Below are positions 37,977-46,807 of a stretch of DNA of 64,000 nt, piece by piece. How positions within the stretch are numbered: position 1 is the first letter of the stretch; every line of letters starts with the position of its first letter. The notes below the pieces were generated by a model. That model saw only the letters and a list, made by a program, of their open reading frames with translations. It did not search any database and was not told where the DNA came from. The stretch comes from Chlorobiaceae bacterium. GTDB lineage: Bacteria; Bacteroidota; Chlorobiia; Chlorobiales; Chlorobiaceae. A program made the translations under genes and the position numbers. The DNA lies in contig JAAXXR010000003.1 in assembly GCA_013334335.1 (NCBI GenBank), positions 18,417-82,416 on the forward strand, read 5' to 3'.

Positions 37977-38609
37977 ATGAAAACCGTTATGCTGATGCTG
38001 ACAAGCCTCCTGTTTGCAGGATGCTCCGTGCTGGGAAAACGAAGTGCTGCAGAACCTCCCTACGAAGTGCTGAAAAAGGACGGGGTGTTTGAAGTGCGTC
38101 GTTATGGGCCAATGGTGATCGCTGAAACCAACCTCGACGAAGAGGATTACGGAGCTGCAAGTGGTAAGGGATTCACCCGGTTGGCAGGATATATCTTCGG
38201 CAAGAACAGGTCAAAGAGTTCAATCAGCATGACCGCTCCGGTTTTGCAGGAGCGCCACAACGAAAAGATCTCCATGACTGCGCCAGTCCTGCAGCAACGA
38301 CAGAAAAGCGGGTGGACCATGGCGTTCGTGCTGCCGGAGGGCTACACCCTCGAATCGGCCCCCGAACCGCTCGATCCCGCAGTGAAGCTCAGCGAGGTAC
38401 CGCCTGCGTCGGTTGCCGTGATCAGTTTCTCGGGCCTGCATTCATCTGGAAACCTTGAAAAATTTAGTCGGCAACTTCGTGCCTGGCTCGAAAAGCAGGG
38501 CTATCGTGCGATTTCGGAACCAAAGCTCGCCGCCTACGATCCACCCTGGACCCTCCCCTTCCTTCGCCGCAACGAGGTGCAGATCAGGATCGCTCCCGAT
38601 CCCGGTTGA
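37977..38609 (+). CDS. SOUL heme-binding family lipoprotein
   Basis: A 210-residue protein with a lipoprotein signal (LMLTSLLFAGC, Cys as lipid anchor). The mature part is a SOUL domain: EPPYEVLKKDGVFEVRRYGPMVIAET, GFTRLAGYIFGKN, two ISMTAPV repeats and the late SFSGLHSS segment. SOUL proteins bind heme or other tetrapyrroles weakly; in a phototroph a tetrapyrrole role is possible but not shown. Confidence 0.9.
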   Translation: MKTVMLMLTSLLFAGCSVLGKRSAAEPPYEVLKKDGVFEVRRYGPMVIAETNLDEEDYGAASGKGFTRLAGYIFGKNRSKSSISMTAPVLQERHNEKISMTAPVLQQRQKSGWTMAFVLPEGYTLESAPEPLDPAVKLSEVPPASVAVISFSGLHSSGNLEKFSRQLRAWLEKQGYRAISEPKLAAYDPPWTLPFLRRNEVQIRIAPDPG

Positions 38610-38669
38610 CCTGCCCAGAGTCGAACAGGCCTGTCCCGTCTTGACTTGCCACCTATTCACCGTCATGTC

Positions 38670-38706
38670 GGAAGGCATACCTTACAACAATGAAGGTATG
38701 CCTTCC
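38670..38706. repeat. Perfect 14-base inverted repeat
   Basis: Arms GGAAGGCATACCTT (38670-38683) and AAGGTATGCCTTCC (38693-38706) around a nine-base loop. It lies about 60 bases after the SOUL gene and could act as its terminator, but there is no T run. Confidence 0.6.
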
Positions 38707-38915
38707 ACAACGACAACCGGAAGCGCTCAGCTTCATGGAACCTGCTCCGGTAAAGCCGCGTGGTACTAATTTCCCGGCAACCAGACGCTTTGGCTTGCTG
38801 AGGTGCGAACTCATTCCAGTTACCTCAGTCACTTACGTCCCCCTCCACTTCTCCAGTCACATCACCCTGACGCCAAAATGCGGGGCTGGCAATCCGGAAA
38901 CGAGGTAAAACAAAA

Positions 38916-38945
38916 AAAGACCTTCGGAACATGCCGAAGGTCTTT
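38916..38945 (-). terminator. Terminator of tRNA-Lys
   Basis: Stem AAAGACCTTCGG / CCGAAGGTCTTT with a six-base loop, followed on the minus strand by a run of T. It sits just after the 3-prime end of the tRNA-Lys gene. Confidence 0.8.
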
Positions 38946-38953
38946 ATGATGTT

Positions 38954-39029
38954 TGGTGCACTCGCCAGGACTCGAACCTGGAACCCACTGATTAAGAGTC
39001 AGTTGCTCTACCAATTGAGCCACGAGTGC
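38954..39029 (-). tRNA. tRNA-Lys (anticodon CTT)
   Basis: The minus strand folds into a standard cloverleaf: acceptor GCACTCG/CGAGTGC, D arm with GGTAGAG, anticodon loop CTCTTAA, TpsiC loop GGTTCGAGTCC. The CCA end is encoded. A terminator follows. Confidence 0.95.
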
Positions 39030-39035
39030 ATAAGC

Positions 39036-39404
39036 TTATTTTGCGGGAGCTGCGGGAAGGGTGTTTGCCGGAGCTGGAAGCGCGGGAAGAGCCTGCGGAA
39101 GGCTGTTGACCGGAAGCGATGCCGGAACCTCCTTCTGGAGAATGCTCTTGTCTGCATCCGCCGCCTTGTGGCGTACCGGAAGCGTGAACTGGGCAATGAA
39201 ACAAAGAGCCATGACAAGACCTGCAAGAATCGCTGTCGTCTTGCTCAGAAAATCACCTGTCCTCCTGACGCCGAGGGTCTGCACCGTGCCGAGGCCGGAA
39301 ATGCCGCCGGTGAGTCCGCTGCCGGCCTTCGGGCTCTGGAGCAGAACCGCTCCGACGAGCAGTATCGAAGAGAGCAGGGCAAGGATGACGACGAATACGT
39401 GCAT
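39036..39404 (-). CDS. secG: Preprotein translocase subunit SecG
   Basis: A 122-residue membrane protein with two helices ([21 protein letters not shown] and [19 protein letters not shown]) separated by the conserved SecG segment [17 protein letters not shown]. It assists SecYE-mediated export. The C-terminal 40 residues are an Ala/Pro-rich tail, longer than in E. coli. The tRNA-Lys gene follows only six bases downstream on the same strand, so it may be read from the secG transcript. Confidence 0.93.
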   Translation of the reverse strand: MHVFVVILALLSSILLVGAVLLQSPKAGSGLTGGISGLGTVQTLGVRRTGDFLSKTTAILAGLVMALCFIAQFTLPVRHKAADADKSILQKEVPASLPVNSLPQALPALPAPANTLPAAPAK

Positions 39405-39505
39405 GTAGGGCCAACTGATGAATTTGTCTGATACTATCGTATCTTGTCATTACAGTGGGCATAATTTAGCAACTTTTATCCAAAATGCAAGCGCTGTTTT
39501 GAGTG

Positions 39506-39736
39506 ATGGGAAAGTTTCTGATCTTCATGGGTATTTCGTTGACCGTGCTCGGGATCCTGATCGTGTTCGCCCAGAAATCAGGGGCAACGGGATGGTTCGG
39601 ATGGTTTGGGCACCTGCCGCTCGACATCAGGATCGAAAAAGAGAATTTCGGTTTCTACTTTCCCATCGGGAGCTCTATACTCTTGTCGGTCATTCTGAGC
39701 CTTATCTTGGCGATCATCAATAAATTCATCAGGTAA
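39506..39736 (+). CDS. DUF2905-family small membrane protein
   Basis: A 76-residue protein with two membrane helices ([18 protein letters not shown] and [21 protein letters not shown]) and the conserved middle [20 protein letters not shown] of the DUF2905 family. Function unknown. It ends eight bases before hisB and is likely cotranscribed with it. Confidence 0.85.
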   Translation: MGKFLIFMGISLTVLGILIVFAQKSGATGWFGWFGHLPLDIRIEKENFGFYFPIGSSILLSVILSLILAIINKFIR

Positions 39737-39744
39737 CACCCTCC

Positions 39745-40347
39745 ATGACAGCAAACAGAGACGCCGGAAGGCGCACGGCAACGCGCAACAGGAAAACAGC
39801 TGAAACGGATATCACCGCTACCGTAGACCTCGACGGGACCGGTTCGTCATCGATCAGCACAGGCGTGGTCTTTCTTGATCACATGCTGACCAGCTTCAGC
39901 CGTCATTCCGGAATCGATGTCAATATCGTGTGCCGGGGCGACCTTGACGTGGACGACCACCACTCGGTCGAGGATGTGGCGCTGGTGCTCGGCAGTGCCA
40001 TCTCGGACGCGCTCGGGGACAAGAAAGGTATCGGGCGCTACGGTTGGGCGATCATTCCGATGGATGACTCGCTGGCCCGATGCTCGATCGACCTCGGCGG
40101 GCGGAGCTATTGCGTCTTCACCGCCGGCTTCTCCCGGCCGGTGATTCAGGGATTGTCGACAGAGATGGTCGAACACTTCTTCGTATCGCTGTCACGGACC
40201 ATGCAGGCGAATCTGCACCTTGCGGTCCTGGAGGGCAAGAACACGCATCATATGATCGAGGCGCTCTTCAAGGCGCTGGCGTATGCGATGAAGCAGGCCG
40301 TGCGGATGGAGGGTTCGGAGATCAGATCGACCAAGGGCGTGATCTGA
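39745..40347 (+). CDS. hisB: Imidazoleglycerol-phosphate dehydratase
   Basis: A 200-residue enzyme for the sixth step of histidine synthesis, a Mn-dependent dehydration. The paired metal-binding His motifs are visible: [12 protein letters not shown] and [11 protein letters not shown] in the first half, MVEHFFVSL and [13 protein letters not shown] in the second half. It is the stand-alone form, without the phosphatase domain found in E. coli HisB. A strong bidirectional terminator follows. Confidence 0.95.
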   Translation: MTANRDAGRRTATRNRKTAETDITATVDLDGTGSSSISTGVVFLDHMLTSFSRHSGIDVNIVCRGDLDVDDHHSVEDVALVLGSAISDALGDKKGIGRYGWAIIPMDDSLARCSIDLGGRSYCVFTAGFSRPVIQGLSTEMVEHFFVSLSRTMQANLHLAVLEGKNTHHMIEALFKALAYAMKQAVRMEGSEIRSTKGVI

Positions 40348-40377
40348 ATAGGCATGATCCGACGGATCAATGTCATA

Positions 40378-40424
40378 AAAAAAGAAGAGGCTGCCTGGTT
40401 TCCCTTGGGCAGCCTCTTCTTTTT
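40378..40424. terminator. Bidirectional terminator between hisB and rny
   Basis: Stem AAAGAAGAGGCTGCC (40381-40395) and GGCAGCCTCTTCTTT (40408-40422), flanked by an A run on the left and a T run on the right, so it can stop transcription from both convergent genes. Confidence 0.85.
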
Positions 40425-40469
40425 CGATCGGTCCAATAAGTCAGATCAGTCCGATCTGATGCCAACCCC

Positions 40470-42044
40470 TTACTTCGCGTAGGCGACCGAGCGCTTTTCG
40501 CGCACGATGGTGACCTTGATCTGGCCGGGGTACTGTGCCTCGGATTCAATCTTGCTGGCAATGTCGTGTGCAAGCACATCGGCCTGTGAGTCGCTGACGT
40601 TGTCGCCTTCGACAATCACCCTGATCTCCCTGCCGGCCTGGAGCGCATAGGTCTTGATGACGCCGGGGAATGTCTTTGCGATCTCTTCGAGGCTTTCGAG
40701 CCGCTTGACGTTGCCTTCTGCAGTCACGGCGCCTCGTGCGCCGGGCCTGGAGAGCGATACGACGTTGGCCGCATCGACCAGTTCGGCGATCGGCGACTCC
40801 TTCTCGACCTCCCCATGGTGGGCGGCAATGGCGTTGAGCACGACGGGCGATTCGCTGAACTTCTGAAGGAACTTCATGCCCGCGATGGCATGCGGCCCAT
40901 CGGTTTCCGGCAGAACGAGGCCGATGTCGTGCAGGAGGCCCGCACGTTTTGCCAGGCGTGCGTCGAGCTTGAGCTCGGCCGCCATGAGACCGGCGAGCAT
41001 GGCCACCTCGCGGCTGTGCTGCAGGAGGTTCTGACCGTAAACGGTGTGGAACTTCATCTTGCCGATAAGGGAGACGACTTCGGCTGGCATGTCGGGGATC
41101 TGGAGCGAGGAGAGCGCCTCTTCGCCGGCGGTCATGATGACGTCGTCGATCTCCTTCCTTGCGTCCTGGTATGCCTTTTCGATAGCAACGGGATGGATGA
41201 CGCCGTCGACGAGCAGCTTCTGCAGGGTGCGCTTGGCCATTTCACGGCGAAGCGGGTCAAAGCAGGAAAGAATGACCACTTCCGGAGTGTCGTCAACGAT
41301 GATGTCGACGCCGGTGGCATTCTCGAATGCCTTGATGTTGCGACCTTCACGGCCAATGATACGGCCCTTGAGTTCGTCGCTCTGGATGTGCACGACGGAC
41401 AGGGCGCTTTCAGTCGCCTGTTCAAAGGAGACCCGCTGGATGGCCGTCAGGAGGGTCTTCTCGGCGACGCGGTCGGCTTTCTGTTCAGCCTCCTCATGAA
41501 TCTGGTGGATGGTCTCGGTGGCCTCTTCCCTGGCCTTGGCGATCATGTTCTCGACGAGCATCTGCCGGGCTTCTTCGGCAGTGAGGCTGGAGAGGCTCTC
41601 GAGTCGCTGGTTCTGTTCAGTGATGATGCGCTCGAGCTCTGCTGCCCGGTTGTGCACGTTGTCGGTCTGATGGCGCAGCTCATCCTTCTGATCCTGCAAG
41701 CGCTTTTCAGTCTCACGTACCTCCCTGGTCTGGTTGTTCAGGGTCACCTCTTTCTGGCGGATCTGCTTCTGAAGCTGGGCAAACTTGTTGTTCTTGATGG
41801 TCACTTCAGCGTCGAATTCGCGCTTGCGCTTCTTCCACTCCTGGTTGACCTCGTTGACCTTGAGCTCCTTGTAGTCGTTCGCCTCTTTCTGGGCCTCCTG
41901 GATCACCTGGACGGCACGCTCTTCGGCTTCCAGGACCTTGGTCGTACCGATGCGCTCGAGAAAGACGCGGCCGATGTAGAAGCCGACCGCGAAAAAGACT
42001 ACCGATGCAAGAATAATGAGGAACAGATTTATGACGAGTCCCAT
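40470..42044 (-). CDS. rny: Ribonuclease Y
   Basis: A 524-residue membrane-anchored endoribonuclease that starts mRNA decay. ATG 42044 follows GGAGG; the frame upstream to 42134 is part of the leader. Order: N-terminal membrane helix, a long coiled coil (about residues 30-200), a KH RNA-binding domain (IIGREGRNIKAFENATGVDIIVDDTP) and an HD domain (LLQHSREVAMLAG, LLHDIGLV). The C-terminus RSVAYAK is typical of the family. The 6S RNA gene lies directly upstream. Confidence 0.95.
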   Translation of the reverse strand: MGLVINLFLIILASVVFFAVGFYIGRVFLERIGTTKVLEAEERAVQVIQEAQKEANDYKELKVNEVNQEWKKRKREFDAEVTIKNNKFAQLQKQIRQKEVTLNNQTREVRETEKRLQDQKDELRHQTDNVHNRAAELERIITEQNQRLESLSSLTAEEARQMLVENMIAKAREEATETIHQIHEEAEQKADRVAEKTLLTAIQRVSFEQATESALSVVHIQSDELKGRIIGREGRNIKAFENATGVDIIVDDTPEVVILSCFDPLRREMAKRTLQKLLVDGVIHPVAIEKAYQDARKEIDDVIMTAGEEALSSLQIPDMPAEVVSLIGKMKFHTVYGQNLLQHSREVAMLAGLMAAELKLDARLAKRAGLLHDIGLVLPETDGPHAIAGMKFLQKFSESPVVLNAIAAHHGEVEKESPIAELVDAANVVSLSRPGARGAVTAEGNVKRLESLEEIAKTFPGVIKTYALQAGREIRVIVEGDNVSDSQADVLAHDIASKIESEAQYPGQIKVTIVREKRSVAYAK

Positions 42045-42103
42045 TAAAACAACCTCCTTTTCGGCAAGCCTGAGGGGCCAAGCCTTAAAATTGAACAAAA
42101 AAA

Positions 42104-42120
42104 ACCCGCACCAAGCGAGA
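42104..42120 (-). terminator. Terminator after the 6S-like RNA
   Basis: On the minus strand a short stem CTCGC/GCGGG is followed by eight T residues, directly after the closing stem of the predicted RNA and before the rny ribosome binding site. Confidence 0.65.
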
Positions 42121-42298
42121 TGTGTAAGATTCAAGAACCCGTTGTAACACGGTGGGCGCCTCCTTCAGATGTCTTGCTTCCAATGCTCGCAACGAGTGCG
42201 AAGCTGCCGGCGGTTCATCACCGCGCGCCAGCAAGGCCTGCAATCGAAATAAAGAGTTGGGCTCCCTGTTCTATCCTGTTAGTTCTTTTACTTACAAT
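42121..42298 (-). ncRNA. ssrS: 6S RNA candidate
   Basis: About 178 bases between zapA and rny can fold like 6S RNA, which binds sigma70 RNA polymerase by mimicking an open promoter. Closing stem: TGTAAG (42296-42291) with CTTACA (42128-42123), then AAGAAC with GTTCTT, TAACA with TGTTA and GGGAGCC with GGCGCCC. A large asymmetric bubble follows, then a GC-rich apical hairpin (GCGGT/ACCGC). Length, fold and position downstream of zapA all fit 6S. Rny leader structure is the alternative. Confidence 0.7.
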
Positions 42299-42347
42299 AC
42301 ACCTCTTATCATGGTGCGGATATTTCGTCTACTGTCAATGTAACTCT

Positions 42348-42611
42348 TTAACGCAAATTCTGCTCGATAAAATCGTTGAACCGAGCCATTTTCTGCCTCA
42401 GCTGCGACAGCTCTTCCTCGAGTTCGTTCTTCTTTTCAGCAAACTGGATAGCTGACAGCACCGCCAGCTTCTTGGGCTCGAGATCGGGTGCTTTTTCGGC
42501 AAATCGCCTCATGACACCGTCCACATCTTTCGCCGCTTTTCCGGTCAGTTCGCTACTCTCTACCCTCAGCGGATAGTTGTCGCCATAAACATTGACATTG
42601 ATCTTTTCCAT
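42348..42611 (-). CDS. zapA: Cell division protein ZapA
   Basis: An 87-residue protein from ATG 42611 (a TTG at 42620 is in frame). It starts with the ZapA strand (KINVNVYGDNYPLRV) and continues as a long helix (LAVLSAIQFAEKKNELEEELSQL). ZapA cross-links FtsZ filaments at the division site. The upstream coiled-coil gene ends at 42617, six bases before this ATG, suggesting coupled translation. Confidence 0.9.
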   Translation of the reverse strand: MEKINVNVYGDNYPLRVESSELTGKAAKDVDGVMRRFAEKAPDLEPKKLAVLSAIQFAEKKNELEEELSQLRQKMARFNDFIEQNLR

Positions 42612-42616
42612 GGACT

Positions 42617-42922
42617 TCAAAATCTGGTCTGATCGCCCCTGAGTTCCCTTTCGATCTTCTGAAGGACCAGGGCAAGCTTCTGCTTGACCTGTATCTTTTC
42701 GGCATAGGAAAAACCGTCGCCCGAACCGGCCGCCACTTCGACGGACGGGCCTTCGGTACCGGGCAGTTTGAAGGACCTCAATATGTTCTGAAGGCTCGAG
42801 ACCTCAGATTTCAACAGCTCATTTTCCTTCCGGCATTCGGTCAGCTGCGCGACGAGCCTGGCGATATTCTCTTCAAGGATGGCCGTGATTTCAAGGCCAT
42901 TCCGCTCATCCGCTGCATCCAT
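42617..42922 (-). CDS. Coiled-coil protein, possible ZapB-like division factor
   Basis: A 101-residue helical protein (EENIARLVAQLTECRKENELLKSEVSSLQNIL and a second helix VKQKLALVLQKIERELRG). It is soluble with no other domain. Its place between pheT and zapA, with overlapping signals, suggests a role with ZapA, much as ZapB or the Bacteroidetes counterpart. The functional link is inferred from context. Confidence 0.7.
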   Translation of the reverse strand: MDAADERNGLEITAILEENIARLVAQLTECRKENELLKSEVSSLQNILRSFKLPGTEGPSVEVAAGSGDGFSYAEKIQVKQKLALVLQKIERELRGDQTRF

Positions 42923-42935
42923 GGTTTACACTGGA

Positions 42936-45371
42936 TCAAACTTGCCGAATTACCGCACCAAGTTCACTCCTGGCATTGTCGCTGACTTTGGAGACAACGG
43001 AGCTGATCCGCTCCTCGTTCATTGTACCCGACCTGTCGGCCAGCTCCAGCGAAATCGCAACGCTGCGCATTTCGCCGTCTTCGGCGCCGGCGCCACTGCG
43101 CTCGAACACGTCGAAAACCCGTACGTACCTGACCAGCGGGTCACTTTTTGCTGCCAGGTCAACCAGACGCTGTACCGGAATATGCCGGGGTAGCACAAAT
43201 GAAAGGTCCCTCTCGACAACAGGAAACTTCGACGGCGGTTCGTAAACGACACGCGAATCGAAACACTTCTCAAGCACCGTGACGTCGAGTTCAGCGATAT
43301 ATACCTCCTGGTCAAGCGAAAATGCCTCAAGCATCTCCTTGCCGACCTGCTGAACCATACCGACCTTCATGACGCAGGGCTTCCTGTTTTCCACCTCTGC
43401 AATCTCAATGCCAATCGTAAAATCATTATAAATATTAAGTGCTGATTTATCAAGTAAATTCAGCTTCTCAAGCAACATCTCCACGGCTCCCTTCAAGTCG
43501 AAGAAATCGACCGCGGCATCGACCTGAGCCCAGTTCCTGGGTTCGCGCCGCCCGGTCATGACCACGGCAAGGAGCTCCTGTTCGCGGAATGCCGACAGGG
43601 GACCTTGGCCCTCGCGCTCCGCTTCCGGAAGCATGGCGAAACCATGGGCCACCTCGAAAAGGCGCAGGTCGCGATTGCCGTGACGGATATTGTGTTCGAC
43701 CACCTTGAGCAGGGACGAAACGACGTTGGGCCGCAAGACCTCCAGCTCCTCGCTGATGGGGTTGAGCGCCCGGACATGGAGTCCGCCGAAGCGGTCCGCC
43801 TCCTCTTTCCTGATGAGCGGGTTGGTAAGGACCTCCCTGAAATTCAGCCCGATCATGATGTTGCGCAGGTAGTCCGGGAAGAACTCGGGCACCTTGCGAG
43901 ACAGCGGATAACTGGAGACCATGGATGGGGAGGGCTCGAGTCTGTTGTAACCGTAAAGGCGGGCAACCTCCTCGATGAGGTCGATCTCGGACTCGATGTC
44001 CACCCTGAAGGAGGGAACCGTGAAGGAGATCGAGTCGGCGTCCTGCGATACGTAACCCTGAGATACGGCTGCGATCCCGATCCTGCCGAGCAACTGCACC
44101 ATCGACGGGGCGCTGATGTCGCTGCCGAGTATGGCGTTGGCACGGCCGGGCCTGAGGGTGACGATCTTCGGGCTCTGGGGCATGCTCCCGGACTCCTCGG
44201 TGGCGTCGACGGAGCCGCCGGCCAGGTCGAGGATCATGGCGATGGCATATTCCGCCGAGCGCCTGACATTGCAGGGATCGACCCCTCGCTCGTATCGATA
44301 TGAGGAGTCGGAGGAGAGCTGAAGCAGCTTGGCGGTCCTCCGGATCGAAGCCGGGCTGAAGTAGGCCGACTCGAGCAGGATATCGGTCGTTTCGTCAGTG
44401 ACCGCAGCGTGGAGACCACCCATCACGCCGGCGATGGCTACAGGCCCCTCGGCGTCGCAGATGGCAAGCATTCCCGGTTCAAGGGCGTACTCGCCCTGGT
44501 TGAGCGCCGTGATCTTCGTCGAAGCATCGCTTCGCACCACGATCCGGTGCCCCTTGAGCTTTCTGTAGTCGAAGGCGTGCAGCGGCTGGCCGAAGGCGTG
44601 CAGGATATAGTTGGTGATGTCGACAATGTTGTTCCTGGGACGGAGTCCGATCTGCTCGAGCCTGCGGGCGAGCCACCTCGGTGACGGACCAACCTTGACC
44701 CCTTTGATGACCGTGCCCGAGTAGTAGGGACAAGCGTCCTGATCGTGGACTTCGACAAGGCGGCCACCCCTCGAGAAATCGCGCACCGGAGCTGTCGGAT
44801 AGGTGATGTCGATGCAGTCGACCAGTTCGCGTGCCACACCAAGGTGGGAAAGCGCATCCGGTCGGTTCGGCGTCACGGCGATATCGAGTACCGTGTCGGA
44901 TTCGAGGTACCCGGCAAGAGGCGAGCCGACCCGGCAACCTTCATCGAGCACCATCACGCCATCGTGATCATCTGAAAGTCCGAGTTCGTCGGCAGCGCAG
45001 ATCATTCCCGAGGATTGCTCGCCACGGATCTTGGCCGGCTTGATGGCGAAGGTCTCGCCGGACACGGTGGTGAGCTGGGCACCGAGTGTGGCCACCGGCA
45101 CGATCATGCCTGCCTCGACGTTCGGCGCACCGCAAACGATCTGGCGTAGCTCACCCTCTCCGGTGTCGACCATGCAGATGCGAAGCCGGTCGGCGTTCGG
45201 GTGCGGACGGACCGAATCCACGCGACCGACAAGCACTTTCGGATCGGGCAACTTCTGGGTGAACACCTCTTCGACCTCGAGGCCGAGAAAGGTCAGGCGG
45301 TCGACAAGTTCGGGAATGTCCGGTGAAAAGGCGGGAATGAACTCTTTCAGCCAGTTGACGGAGATTTTCAT
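42936..45371 (-). CDS. pheT: Phenylalanyl-tRNA synthetase beta subunit
   Basis: An 811-residue subunit of the alpha2-beta2 enzyme that charges tRNA-Phe. Domains in order: N-terminal PheT domain (MKISVNWLKEFIPA), tRNA-binding OB fold (VLVGRVDSVRPHPNADRLRIC), B3/4 editing domain (LIEEVARLYGYNRLEP near residue 480 follows B5), a catalytic-like domain and a C-terminal ferredoxin-like anticodon-binding domain (SKFPVVERDLSFVLP). The alpha subunit gene pheS is not in the window. zapB-like and zapA genes follow. Confidence 0.95.
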   Translation of the reverse strand: MKISVNWLKEFIPAFSPDIPELVDRLTFLGLEVEEVFTQKLPDPKVLVGRVDSVRPHPNADRLRICMVDTGEGELRQIVCGAPNVEAGMIVPVATLGAQLTTVSGETFAIKPAKIRGEQSSGMICAADELGLSDDHDGVMVLDEGCRVGSPLAGYLESDTVLDIAVTPNRPDALSHLGVARELVDCIDITYPTAPVRDFSRGGRLVEVHDQDACPYYSGTVIKGVKVGPSPRWLARRLEQIGLRPRNNIVDITNYILHAFGQPLHAFDYRKLKGHRIVVRSDASTKITALNQGEYALEPGMLAICDAEGPVAIAGVMGGLHAAVTDETTDILLESAYFSPASIRRTAKLLQLSSDSSYRYERGVDPCNVRRSAEYAIAMILDLAGGSVDATEESGSMPQSPKIVTLRPGRANAILGSDISAPSMVQLLGRIGIAAVSQGYVSQDADSISFTVPSFRVDIESEIDLIEEVARLYGYNRLEPSPSMVSSYPLSRKVPEFFPDYLRNIMIGLNFREVLTNPLIRKEEADRFGGLHVRALNPISEELEVLRPNVVSSLLKVVEHNIRHGNRDLRLFEVAHGFAMLPEAEREGQGPLSAFREQELLAVVMTGRREPRNWAQVDAAVDFFDLKGAVEMLLEKLNLLDKSALNIYNDFTIGIEIAEVENRKPCVMKVGMVQQVGKEMLEAFSLDQEVYIAELDVTVLEKCFDSRVVYEPPSKFPVVERDLSFVLPRHIPVQRLVDLAAKSDPLVRYVRVFDVFERSGAGAEDGEMRSVAISLELADRSGTMNEERISSVVSKVSDNARSELGAVIRQV

Positions 45372-45677
45372 AGGAAAGTGCGCTGCTTTCGTGAACGGGC
45401 AACGCTGAAAATCGTCGTGATCGGCCGAAGGGTGGACGGGCGGTGCGGAACCGGAAATACCCCCGGAATGCCGGGAGATGTGGATTTCGACCCCTGTCCG
45501 GCCCGGATTGACTGAATTCGCGGAACAGATTTTCAGAGATAGCCCAAAAAAAAAGCCCTGAACCTTTGATGAACAGAGCTGAAACTTTTCCGGCCTTCAC
45601 GGCCACTCGTCGGTAATCCGGCACTGGCGACGATGACGCCTTGCCACTCCATGCCGGAATACTGAATCGTTATGGAG
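45372..45677. other. Intergenic region between pheT and the tRNA cluster
   Basis: Contains the tRNA-cluster terminator at 45546-45580 and presumably the pheT promoter. No gene seen. Confidence 0.4.
45546..45580 (-). terminator. Terminator of the four-tRNA cluster
   Basis: On the minus strand AGCTCTG pairs with CAGGGCT (one mismatch) and is followed by about eight or nine T residues. It lies about 100 bases after tRNA-Glu. Confidence 0.65.
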
Positions 45678-45749
45678 TGACCCCAACGGGATTCGAACCC
45701 GTGCTGCCACCTTGAAAGGGTGGTGACCTAACCACTAGTCGATGGGGCC
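45678..45749 (-). tRNA. tRNA-Glu (anticodon TTC)
   Basis: Cloverleaf with acceptor GGCCCCA/TGGGGTC, anticodon loop CTTTCAA and TpsiC loop GGTTCGAATCC. CCA is not encoded. It is the last gene of a four-tRNA minus-strand cluster. Confidence 0.95.
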
Positions 45750-45757
45750 AATAATCT

Positions 45758-45835
45758 TGGGGTGAATGAGGGGACTCGAACCCCCGACCTCCAGGGCCAC
45801 AACCTGGCGCTCTAACCAGCTGAGCTACAATCACC
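45758..45835 (-). tRNA. tRNA-His (anticodon GTG)
   Basis: Cloverleaf with acceptor GTGATTG/CATTCAC (one T-T mismatch), the extra 5-prime G typical of tRNA-His opposite C73, anticodon loop TTGTGGC and an encoded CCA. Confidence 0.95.
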
Positions 45836-45861
45836 ATGTAATTCACCAAGCCGTCCTTCTG

Positions 45862-45934
<73 letters not shown>

Positions 45935-45956
45935 ATCACTCCTGTCGCTGCTCATC

Positions 45957-46032
45957 TGGTCGGGGCACCGAGACTCGAACTCGGGACCTCCTGCTCCCAA
46001 AGCAGGCACGCTACCAGCTGCGCCATGCCCCG
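45957..46032 (-). tRNA. tRNA-Pro (anticodon TGG)
   Basis: Cloverleaf with acceptor CGGGGCA/TGCCCCG, anticodon loop TTTGGGA, TpsiC loop AGTTCGAGTCT and an encoded CCA. It is the first gene of the cluster. Confidence 0.95.
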
Positions 46033-46139
46033 TCTGAACGGAAGGCTCACAATATACGAGAAGAACAGAGATTGTCAAAAATTAATTTCAGAAAAAAGGC
46101 CCTGTGCGACAGGCGGAAAAGAGCAGGCTTCAACCATTC

Positions 46140-46550
46140 TCAGCCCCCCTGCCGAGCGGCGAAATAGCCATCAAGCAGATCCCGGAGCTGCTCATGCATG
46201 ATCATGCCGATCGCTTCCGCCGGGCTCACCATCTGGCGTTGCCTGAACTGCATTTCATGCCAGTCGTCAAGCATCGAATCCACCTCGAACGGAAAAACCA
46301 TGACTGAATAGAGCCCCGACGGACGTCGGTAGCAATAGGTGCCGAGCTCCTTTCCGGCGATCCTGCCGGTGAGCCCCGCCTCTTCGAGCGCCTCCTTCGT
46401 CGCGGAATCGGCTGGCGACATCCCCTTCTCGACATGCCCTTTCGGAATGACCCAGCGCCCGGACCTGCGGGTAGTGATCAGTACGACGCTGTCGCCGAAA
46501 AGTGGCAGAACGCCGGACTGCTGAAAAATCCTTTCCGATCCGTAGGCCAT
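46140..46550 (-). CDS. NUDIX hydrolase
   Basis: A 136-residue pyrophosphohydrolase. The NUDIX box is visible in PKGHVEKGMSPADSATKEAL and the following EEAGLTG; the first Glu of the consensus is Met and the Arg is Lys, while the metal-binding EE pair is kept. The WVIPKGHVE form is that of the diphosphoinositol/diadenosine polyphosphate (DIPP-like) branch. It lies just upstream of the tRNA-Pro gene on the same strand. Confidence 0.88.
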   Translation of the reverse strand: MAYGSERIFQQSGVLPLFGDSVVLITTRRSGRWVIPKGHVEKGMSPADSATKEALEEAGLTGRIAGKELGTYCYRRPSGLYSVMVFPFEVDSMLDDWHEMQFRQRQMVSPAEAIGMIMHEQLRDLLDGYFAARQGG

Positions 46551-46807
46551 AGGGAAAAAGGAAGTATCGGTTCGACAAGCATCGGGAACATCTCGACGGT
46601 CACTGCAGCAACCAGCACGACCGTTGAAAAAGATACGCTATTCGTGCAGTTTTCCATGACCTATTCACCCGGCCCCGAACTGTCGGCGAGCTCAGTTTCA
46701 TATATGGAAATTTACGGCAAAACTGTCGGGACGCTGTGATATTTGTCTACGATTGAATATGTTAAGTATATTATACCACACATCAACCCTTACTACCCTT
46801 CCGGCAT

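Noticed and set aside
40815..42047. 410-residue plus-strand ORF opposite rny
   Set aside because: Antisense shadow of ribonuclease Y with low-complexity acidic and Leu-rich composition.
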